Positions 51,782 through 58,552 of a DNA stretch of 64,000 nucleotides are shown here, in pieces; the first letter of the stretch is position 1; each line of letters starts with the position of its first letter. Source of the DNA: Rhizobium mongolense USDA 1844. Lineage in GTDB: Bacteria; Pseudomonadota; Alphaproteobacteria; Rhizobiales; Rhizobiaceae. The stretch lies in assembly GCF_000419765.1 (NCBI RefSeq), contig NZ_ATTQ01000010.1, positions 210,344-274,343 of the forward strand, given 5' to 3'. The position numbers and the translations under genes were made by a program. The notes below the pieces were generated by a model. It was not told the DNA's origin. It saw only the letters and a list, made by a program, of their open reading frames with translations, and made no database searches.

Positions 51782-53590
51782 ATGTCCGCCCCCAATGCCC
51801 TCTTTTCCGAAACGATCCTGCTGCTCGGCGGCGCGGTCGTTGCCGCCCCGATCTTCAAGAAGCTCGGCCTCGGCACGGTGCTCGGCTATCTTGCCGCGGG
51901 CGTCGTTATCGGTCCGATATTTCATGGCATCACGGACGGAGAGCAGATTTTGGGCGTTGCCGAGCTCGGCGTCGTCTTCCTGCTCTTCATCATCGGCCTC
52001 GAGCTCAAGCCCTCGCGGCTCTGGCAGATGCGACGCGACATCTTCGGGCTCGGCACCGCGCAGGTGATGCTGACGGGACTGGCGCTGACGGGGCTTGCCT
52101 ATTTCTCCGGCGTGCTCGACTGGCGGGGAAGCGTCGTTGCTGGCTTTGGGCTGGCGCTTTCTTCCACTGCCTTTGCGATGCAGATCCTCGATAATGTTGG
52201 CGAGGTGAACACCAAATATGGGCAGCGCTCCTTTTCGATGCTGCTTTTCCAGGACCTGGCAATCGTGCCGCTCTTGGCGCTGATCACCATTCTGGACGGT
52301 GGAACCGGCAGCAACGCGCCGCTTATGGACTTTGCGATCGCGGTCGGTGCCGTCGGCGCGATGGTCGTCATGGGGCGCTATCTTCTGACGCCGCTCTTCC
52401 AGGTGATTGCAAGGACCGGAGCACGCGAGGCGATGATCGTCGCGGCGCTTTTCGTGGTCATGGGATCGGCGAGCCTGATGCAGTTTGCCGGACTTTCCAT
52501 GGCGATGGGCGCGTTCCTGTCCGGCGTCATGCTCGCCGAATCCTCCTACCGGCACGAGCTTGAGGCGGATATCGAACCTTTCCGCGGCGTGCTTCTCGCT
52601 ATCTTCTTCATGGCGGTCGGTCTGTCGCTGGAACTGGACGTTCTGATCGACAACGCGCTCTTCATCGTCGTCGCGGTGCCGATCGTGATGGCCGTCAAGG
52701 CTGTGATCATCTACGGCCTCTGCCGGGTGAGCGGTTCTTCGCACGACGACGCCATCCGCATCGCTTTCCTGCTCCCGCAGGGCGGCGAATTCGGCTTCGT
52801 GCTGTTCACGACTGCCGGTGCGGCGGGACTGATGCCCTTCAGCACGGCATCGCTTCTGGTCGCCATCGTTACACTGTCGATGGCGCTGACTCCGCTCGGG
52901 GCAGCACTTTCGAAACGTATGCTGAAAGGGGAGGATCAAGAGGAGCTCGATGAGGACTTCGAGGGTGCGGGGGCCGATGTGTTGATGGTCGGCTTCTCGC
53001 GTTTCGGCCAGATCGCCGCGCAGATCCTGCTCGCGGGCGGGCGCGACGTGACGGTCATCGATTTCTCCGCGGACCGTATCCGCCAGGCGTCCTCCTTCGG
53101 CTTTCGTATCTATTTCGGCGACGGAACGCGCAAGGACGTGCTGCGCTCGGCCGGCATCGACAAGGCGAAGATCGTCGTCGTCTGCACGCAGAAGCGGGAA
53201 ATCACCGACAAGGTGGTGGACCTGGTGCAGGCCGAATATCCGCACGCGAAACTCTTCGTGCGCTCCTACGACCGTGTCCATTCAATCGCCCTCAGGAACC
53301 GCAACGTCGACTACGAACTGCGCGAAACGTTGGAATCCGGCCTACTGTTTGGCCGCCGCACGCTTGAGGCGCTCGGGGTCGACGATGCGGACGCCTTGGA
53401 GATCGGCGAGGATATCCGCAAGCGCGACGAGGAGCGGCTGGCGCTTCAAGTGACCGGTGGGCTGCAGGCGGGCCGCGACATGCTTTTTTCCCAGCCGGTC
53501 CGGCCAGAACCGCTGGTGAAGCCCAAGCGAACGATGGATTTCGACGAAGATCCGCTAGCGGGAACGGCTGACGTGACAGCGGATGCCTAG
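51782..53590 (+). CDS. Kef-type cation:proton antiporter (CPA2)
   Basis: 602 residues: about 12 membrane helices (1-380), then a TrkA-N/RCK NAD-binding domain (VLMVGFSRFGQIAAQILLAG, then VIDFSADRIRQASSFG) and a C-terminal acidic tail. The ion-binding segment is VVFLLFIIGLELKPSRL. K+/H+ exchange gated by cytoplasmic redox or glutathione conjugates is known for KefB/KefC; gating for this one is unknown. The 3' end overlaps the convergent patatin gene by 4 bases. Confidence 0.92.
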   Translation: MSAPNALFSETILLLGGAVVAAPIFKKLGLGTVLGYLAAGVVIGPIFHGITDGEQILGVAELGVVFLLFIIGLELKPSRLWQMRRDIFGLGTAQVMLTGLALTGLAYFSGVLDWRGSVVAGFGLALSSTAFAMQILDNVGEVNTKYGQRSFSMLLFQDLAIVPLLALITILDGGTGSNAPLMDFAIAVGAVGAMVVMGRYLLTPLFQVIARTGAREAMIVAALFVVMGSASLMQFAGLSMAMGAFLSGVMLAESSYRHELEADIEPFRGVLLAIFFMAVGLSLELDVLIDNALFIVVAVPIVMAVKAVIIYGLCRVSGSSHDDAIRIAFLLPQGGEFGFVLFTTAGAAGLMPFSTASLLVAIVTLSMALTPLGAALSKRMLKGEDQEELDEDFEGAGADVLMVGFSRFGQIAAQILLAGGRDVTVIDFSADRIRQASSFGFRIYFGDGTRKDVLRSAGIDKAKIVVVCTQKREITDKVVDLVQAEYPHAKLFVRSYDRVHSIALRNRNVDYELRETLESGLLFGRRTLEALGVDDADALEIGEDIRKRDEERLALQVTGGLQAGRDMLFSQPVRPEPLVKPKRTMDFDEDPLAGTADVTADA

Positions 53591-54468
53591 GCTCTAAGGC
53601 GGGCTTCGAATTCCTGATCGAGTGCGCGCTTCAGTTCATCCTTGACGCCCGCAGACATCGCCAGTACCTCGCGCGCCTTGAGAAAATCCATCACGCCAGT
53701 GCGGCCGACGGCCGGGCGCAGGAAGATATGCGGCGGCTGGAGCTTGAGTTTCAGCGTGATTGCCGTCTGCATCATCAGCTGGCCGGAACCGAAAATGCTT
53801 TCCATGCGGTTCGGAATATGTGTGCCGTCGCCTTCCGGCGCACCGACGACATCGACACCGATGACGATGTCGGCAATATCCATCAGGCACTCGTAGGGGA
53901 CCGGATTGCTGATGCCGCCATCGATCATCACCCGGCCGTGGAGGCGAACGGGCATGAAGACTGCAGGGATGGAAGACGATGCGGCAAGCGCCGGAAACAG
54001 CGCTCCTTCGCCGATGATGACTTCGCTCTGACCGTAGTAGTCGGTCGTGATGACGTTCATCGGAATTGGCAGATCTTCGAAGCGATCGGGCAGGCCGGCC
54101 GGCAGGAAGGCCTTGAGGATACGCTCGAGATTGAACTGGCCGATACGGATGCCCTTTGCGACGGCGTCCCGGACCGTCTGCGGCCGGAGACCCCAGATGC
54201 GGCTGACGACAGCCGTCTTGTTACCGACCGTCATCAGCGCGTGCTCGCGGATCGCCTCGCCACTCATGCCGGCCGCCATGCCCACACCCATGATGGCGCC
54301 GATCGACGCGCCGGAAATCGCAACGGGCCGGATGCCGAGCTCGTCCAGGGCTTCGATCACGTGGATATGGGCGAGCCCACGGGCACCGCCGCCGCCGAAG
54401 GCGATGGCCACCGTCGGCATGCGGCTCGCAACAGGCATTTCGTTATTCGCAACAACCGCCTGCCGCAC
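53587..54468 (-). CDS. Patatin-like phospholipase
   Basis: 293 residues. Oxyanion-hole GGGGARGLAHIHVIEAL, nucleophile elbow GASIG (SGASIGAIMG) and catalytic Asp in DGGISNPVP give a full Ser-Asp dyad. No signal peptide or membrane helix is obvious. Hydrolysis of lipid acyl chains is expected; specificity cannot be read. It faces the Kef gene and is followed upstream by rsmD and the pseudouridine synthase on the same strand. Confidence 0.9.
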   Translation of the reverse strand: MRQAVVANNEMPVASRMPTVAIAFGGGGARGLAHIHVIEALDELGIRPVAISGASIGAIMGVGMAAGMSGEAIREHALMTVGNKTAVVSRIWGLRPQTVRDAVAKGIRIGQFNLERILKAFLPAGLPDRFEDLPIPMNVITTDYYGQSEVIIGEGALFPALAASSSIPAVFMPVRLHGRVMIDGGISNPVPYECLMDIADIVIGVDVVGAPEGDGTHIPNRMESIFGSGQLMMQTAITLKLKLQPPHIFLRPAVGRTGVMDFLKAREVLAMSAGVKDELKRALDQEFEARLRA

Positions 54469-54495
54469 AACTCAACTCCGGATAACCCGCCGCCC

Positions 54496-55056
54496 TTATT
54501 CAGGCTGGTAGCGGAAGAAATGAACCCTTGTATCGCCAAAGATGCGATCTTCGAGGAAGAGATAGGAAGGATCAACTGAAACGGCAACATCCGACCGCTC
54601 TTCGAGAACGGCAACCGCGCCCGGCACGAGCCAGCCGCCCTTGGCGGCAGCTGCCATCGCCTTTTCACCCAGACCCTTGCCATAGGGTGGATCGGCGAAA
54701 AGCATGCTGAAGGGCTCGAGATTGCCGACGGAACCTAGGTCCGTGGCGTCACGCCGCAGAATGCGGGTGCGGCCGTGGAGGCCGAGCGCATCGATATTCT
54801 CCCAGAGAAGCCCCCTGCCCTCGACGCTGTTTTCGACAAAGAGCGCATGACGGCAGCCGCGCGAAATGGCTTCAAGGCCGACGGCGCCGGTGCCGGCAAA
54901 AAGATCGAGAATCCGGGTGCCATCGAGGCATTCCGAATAGGCGTGGCTCAGGATATTGAACAGGCTCTCACGCGTCCGGTCGGCAGTCGGCCGGATGTCG
55001 TTCGATTTCGGTACGGCGAGCGGCCGTCCGCGAAACTCACCGCCGACGATCCGCAC
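54496..55056 (-). CDS. rsmD: 16S rRNA (guanine(966)-N2)-methyltransferase
   Basis: 186-residue RsmD, methylates G966 of 16S rRNA. Family start MRIVGGEFRGRPLAVPK, SAM loop ILDLFAGTGAVGLEAISRG and catalytic DPPYGKG. It overlaps the 3' end of the pseudouridine synthase gene by 20 bases, so the two are co-transcribed. Confidence 0.94.
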   Translation of the reverse strand: MRIVGGEFRGRPLAVPKSNDIRPTADRTRESLFNILSHAYSECLDGTRILDLFAGTGAVGLEAISRGCRHALFVENSVEGRGLLWENIDALGLHGRTRILRRDATDLGSVGNLEPFSMLFADPPYGKGLGEKAMAAAAKGGWLVPGAVAVLEERSDVAVSVDPSYLFLEDRIFGDTRVHFFRYQPE

Positions 55057-56947
55057 CGCGCGTCATTCCCTTTCCTCTCGGTCCACCGCGCGACGGGCCG
55101 CCCGAAGGCTTGCCACCACCGCCCGGCCGATCGCCCTTAGGCTTGCTTGAGAAATTCTTCGAGCCGCCGCCCGGCTTGCCGAAGCTCTTGCCGCGGGGCT
55201 TGTCGCCTGCAGGTTTATCGCCAAACGGCCTTTCGCCGCGCGGCCGTTCGGAGCGGCCCTCGCCGGGAGCGCTACGGGCAGCGCGCGGACGATCGCCGAA
55301 GGCATGGGGACGCTCGTCACCTTCTTCGCGTGGTCTGCGGTCGTCGCGGGGCTTGTCGCGAAAAGGCCGATCCCCACGCGGGGGACGGTCACCGGACGGG
55401 CGGTCACCACGCGCGGGACGATCACCGAATGAACGCGGACGGTCGTCACCCTCAGCACGTGGTCTGCGGTCGCCACGGGGTTTGTCGCCGAAGGGCCGCT
55501 CGCCGCGCGGAGGACGGTCGCCGGACGGGCGGTCGCCACGAGCCTGACGGTCGCCAGAACCGCGATCCGGGCGCGCAGGACGATCGCCGAACGAGCGCTT
55601 GCGGCCAAAACCCTCGCCGCCATCCTTGGACTTCGGCGAAACTTCGCTGGAGCGGATCCACTCGCCTTCCTCGTCGCGGGCGCGGTTGATCTGCACGCGT
55701 GGCCGGTCGTCGCCGTAGTTGGAAGGCTGCGGCTTACTGCTGCCCGGCTTCTCGCCACGCTTGCGGGCGGTCTGGGCATTCTTCGCAACCTTGGCGGCTG
55801 CCTTTTCGCCGAGCGGACGGGCGCCGGGCGCCATCCAGACGTTGGCGTTTCTGCGGCTGCCAAGCGCCGGGCGCTTGGGCCGGTCGTCTTCCTTGCGGCC
55901 AACATCGCGGTCGCCTTCGCGCCTGCCATCACGGCGATCGTCGCGCTTGGTGTCGAGACGGCTCAAAGCACGCTCGCGCTTGTCCTCAGGCTTCCAGGAG
56001 CGCTCGCGCTTCTCCGGCTTCGTTTCCACCTCTTCCTCGGCAGCAAGGGCAGGCGCGTTATAGATCGGGGCATCGAAGTTCGCCTTGGCGTCCTCGATCA
56101 GGCGAGGGCCAAGCTGATCGCGCAGCGTGCGTCCACGCACTTCAACGACGTGGCCTTCCGGCAGATCGCCGAGTTGGAACGGACCGTAAGAAACGCGGAT
56201 GAGACGGTTGACGTCGAGGCCGAGCGCGCCGAGCACATTCTTGATTTCACGGTTCTTGCCTTCGCGAAGACCCATGGTGATCCAGACGTTGGAACCCTGG
56301 GTGCGGTCAAGCGTCGCTTCGATGGAGCCGTAGAGCACGCCGTCGACGGCAATGCCGTCCTTCAGCTTGTCGAGCGCTTCCTGATCGATCTCGCCATGGG
56401 CGCGCACGCGGTAGCGGCGGAGCCAGCCGGTGGTCGGCAGTTCGAGCGCGCGGGCAAGACCGCCGTCATTGGTCAGCAGCAGCAAACCTTCGGTATTGAT
56501 GTCGAGCCGGCCGATCGACATGACGCGCGGCAGCTCTTCTGGCAAATTGTCGAAAACCGTCGGGCGGCCTTCCGGGTCGGAATTGGTGGTCACCAGACCG
56601 GCCGGCTTGTGGTAGAGCCAGAGGCGCGTGCGCTCGATGCCGCGGATCGGCACGCCGTCGACCTCGATCTTATCGGTAAGCGTCACGTTGACCACCGGCG
56701 TATCGAGCGTCTTGCCGTTCAGCGTGACGCGGCCTTCCATGATCATGCGCTCGATGTCGCGGCGCGAGGCAACGCCTGCGCGCGCCATGACCTTGGAGAT
56801 GCGTTCCGCCTTGGCTTCGCCCTCGGTCTCGGCGACTGCAGCCTTGGGGGCCGCCGAGCTTCTTGCCAGTTTGCCTTCGGTTTTCGGCCGCGCATCGTGC
56901 GCGGAGGGCTTGCCGCCCGGCCGTTTTGGCTTGTCTTTGAATGTCAT
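55037..56947 (-). CDS. Pseudouridine synthase (RluB/RsuA type) with long basic tail
   Basis: 636 residues. Residues about 45-290 form an S4 domain (KVMARAGVASRRDIERMIME) and a RluB/RsuA pseudouridine synthase domain; the catalytic Asp is in GRLDINTEGLLLLTNDGG. The last 330 residues are a disordered Arg/Gly/Asp/Pro tail, probably RNA-binding, made partly of a 43-residue repeat. Target rRNA site: 23S U2605 if like RluB, but this cannot be assigned from sequence. Overlaps rsmD by 20 bases. Confidence 0.92.
   Translation of the reverse strand: MTFKDKPKRPGGKPSAHDARPKTEGKLARSSAAPKAAVAETEGEAKAERISKVMARAGVASRRDIERMIMEGRVTLNGKTLDTPVVNVTLTDKIEVDGVPIRGIERTRLWLYHKPAGLVTTNSDPEGRPTVFDNLPEELPRVMSIGRLDINTEGLLLLTNDGGLARALELPTTGWLRRYRVRAHGEIDQEALDKLKDGIAVDGVLYGSIEATLDRTQGSNVWITMGLREGKNREIKNVLGALGLDVNRLIRVSYGPFQLGDLPEGHVVEVRGRTLRDQLGPRLIEDAKANFDAPIYNAPALAAEEEVETKPEKRERSWKPEDKRERALSRLDTKRDDRRDGRREGDRDVGRKEDDRPKRPALGSRRNANVWMAPGARPLGEKAAAKVAKNAQTARKRGEKPGSSKPQPSNYGDDRPRVQINRARDEEGEWIRSSEVSPKSKDGGEGFGRKRSFGDRPARPDRGSGDRQARGDRPSGDRPPRGERPFGDKPRGDRRPRAEGDDRPRSFGDRPARGDRPSGDRPPRGDRPFRDKPRDDRRPREEGDERPHAFGDRPRAARSAPGEGRSERPRGERPFGDKPAGDKPRGKSFGKPGGGSKNFSSKPKGDRPGGGGKPSGGPSRGGPRGKGMTRGADRRR
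55286..55543 (-). repeat. Two tandem 129-bp repeats inside the pseudouridine synthase tail
   Basis: Copy 1 is 55543-55415, copy 2 is 55414-55286 on the minus strand. Each encodes 43 residues starting ARGDRPSGDRPPRG and ending FGDRP. The copies differ by a handful of residues, so the duplication is fairly recent and repeat number may vary between strains. Confidence 0.85.
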
Positions 56948-57020
56948 TTGTTGTTTGCCTGCCTTTTGGGGCCTGTCTATCAGGTCGCGCCCTTGCGGTT
57001 AAGTGGGAAATTGCCGGATC

Positions 57021-57476
57021 GTGAAGACAAATCGGTTTATGGAGATGGCCCTTGACGAAGCGCGAGCAGCGGGCGAGCGCGGCGAAGTGCCGATCGGCGC
57101 CGTGGTGGTGCTCGATGGCGCCGTCGTCGCGCGCGCCGGCAACCGGACGCGGGAGCTCAACGACGTCACGGCCCATGCCGAAGTAGCTGCGATCCGCATG
57201 GCTTGCGACGTCCTGGGGCAGGAGCGTCTGGTTGGCGCCGACCTCTACGTGTCGCTGGAGCCCTGCACCATGTGTGCCGCGGCCATCTCGTTTGCGCGCA
57301 TCCGCAGGCTCTATTACGGCGCCGAAGATCCCAAAGGCGGGGCAGTCGACAATGGTGTGCGGTTCTACGCCCAGCCGACCTGCCATCACGCGCCGGAGGT
57401 CTATTCCGGTTTGAACGAAACGGAATCAGCGGGCATTCTCAGGACGTTCTTTGCCGAAAAGAGAGAGCTTCCATGA
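57021..57476 (+). CDS. tadA: tRNA-specific adenosine deaminase
   Basis: 151-residue deaminase converting A34 to inosine in tRNA-Arg(ACG). Zinc-binding HAEVAAIRMA and PCTMCAAAI are intact, with GEVPIGAVVVLDG before. The start is uncertain: GTG 57021 (MKTNRFMEMALDEAR) or GTG 57003 upstream; the first ATG (57039) would lose conserved residues. Divergent from the pseudouridine synthase gene. Its TGA (57474-57476) overlaps an ATG that opens a frameshifted small gene. Confidence 0.93.
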   Translation: MKTNRFMEMALDEARAAGERGEVPIGAVVVLDGAVVARAGNRTRELNDVTAHAEVAAIRMACDVLGQERLVGADLYVSLEPCTMCAAAISFARIRRLYYGAEDPKGGAVDNGVRFYAQPTCHHAPEVYSGLNETESAGILRTFFAEKRELP

Positions 57477-57777
57477 CCCGAGCATTCTTGCTCTCGCCGC
57501 CATCGTCGCGCTCGCCGCCTGGCCTTACAGGGCGGTCGCGCCGGGTGCAGGGAAAATCCCGATGCAATGGTCTTTTCGGGGCAAGGTGAATTGGTCGGCG
57601 CGCCGGCTCATGGCCTTCGGCTTCGTGCCGGCACTTGACGCCGCCATTTTCATCCTGCTGATCGCAAAAAGCATGGCCGGCGGAAACGAGCTCGCTTTCT
57701 CCGGCTGTTTTCTTTTCGGATGTCAGATTGTGCACATCGCGCTCGTTCGCCGCTGGTTTGCGACGCGGCAAGCCTGA
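57451..57777 (+). pseudogene. Small membrane gene with a frameshift at its start
   Basis: The frame from 57480 to 57777 encodes LALAAIVALAAWPYRAVAPG, then IPMQWSFRGKVNWSARRL and two more hydrophobic segments, resembling small DUF1648-like membrane proteins. The ATG at 57473, overlapping the tadA stop as ATGA, is one frame off this sequence; a single extra base would give MTRSILALAAIV and join them. As it stands the frame can only start at TTG 57451 inside tadA. Either a real frameshift or a sequencing error. Confidence 0.6.
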
Positions 57778-57789
57778 GATGGCCCGGAC

Positions 57790-58413
57790 TTACTGAAGGA
57801 GGTTCCACCACTGCTTGCCGGTGCCGGCAACTGCGGCATCCTTCTTGCGCTGCTTTGCCTTCTTGAGCTCGGGTTCGCCAAGATCTTCCAGCTTGGCGGG
57901 ATCGTCGACCTGGCGATAGGTCGACGGCGGATCGGAAATGTAGCGGCGCTGATCAAGATAGGCCCCCTTCTGCAGGGCGCGGGCTTCGCGGTAGGCCTTG
58001 GTCTGCGCTTCGGTCGTCTGGCGACCGCCTTCGACGCCGTTCTTGGCGAGCGGCGACACATAGGTGTACTTGTCTTCGTTATCGTCGGCTTCCTTGACGA
58101 GGCGTGCGCGGGTTTCTTCCGGCGACTCGACCCACTGCGGATTTTCCTTGCTCGCGATCGTCTGCTGCGGCTCGACCAGCGCCTCCCCGGAAGCCTGGGC
58201 AGGCAAGATCAGCGTCGGGCGCGGCGTGTACTTGACGCCCTTGTTCTTCGGCTCGCGGGGAGCCAGAGACACGGACTGGCCGATATCATCGCCAAGCTGC
58301 GTCATCGCCGTCGTGCCTGTACCGTAGGTCGGGCTGCAGCCGGAAGCTATCGAGCCCGCCGCCACAACAACAGCCAGGCAAGCGCCTACACGGAACCAAC
58401 GCGTCGCTAACAT
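57790..58413 (-). CDS. Outer-membrane-type lipoprotein, hypothetical
   Basis: 207 residues with a lipoprotein signal: hydrophobic segment then GSIASGC, the lipobox Cys. The mature part is charged and Gln/Lys-rich (KEADDNEDKYTYVSPLAKNG, then KAYREARALQKGAYLDQRRY), without recognised domain. ATG 58413 (MLATRWFRVG) has GGAAGGG in front; an upstream in-frame ATG at 58431 is less likely. It lies downstream of ileS on the same strand. Confidence 0.82.
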   Translation of the reverse strand: MLATRWFRVGACLAVVVAAGSIASGCSPTYGTGTTAMTQLGDDIGQSVSLAPREPKNKGVKYTPRPTLILPAQASGEALVEPQQTIASKENPQWVESPEETRARLVKEADDNEDKYTYVSPLAKNGVEGGRQTTEAQTKAYREARALQKGAYLDQRRYISDPPSTYRQVDDPAKLEDLGEPELKKAKQRKKDAAVAGTGKQWWNLLQ

Positions 58414-58505
58414 GAAAACCCTTCCAGCCATGCCGGTGCAATCATCGCCCTACCGGATGATCGTCCCCCTGACGTAAAAATCCGGCCATTTTCAGGCAGC
58501 TTTTA

Positions 58506-58537
58506 CCGGATGAACTGCAAAAGAGCAATTCATCCGG
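58506..58537. other. Hairpin downstream of ileS
   Basis: CCGGATGAA/TTCATCCGG (58506-58514, 58529-58537) with an inner TGC/GCA pair. It lies 16 bases past the ileS stop. On the plus strand it is followed by CAATTTTC; on the minus strand there is no T tract. Confidence 0.4.
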
Positions 58538-58552
58538 CAATTTTCTTCAGTA

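Noticed and set aside
51689..53281. A 530-codon open frame antisense to the Kef antiporter gene
   Set aside because: It mirrors the high-GC codon pattern of the true gene, has His/Arg/Asp-rich low-complexity content, no ribosome site and no recognisable family.
55110..55547. Pro/Ser/Arg-rich 145-codon frame opposite the pseudouridine synthase tail
   Set aside because: It is the complement of the tandem repeat DNA and repeats with the same 129-bp period; not an independent gene.
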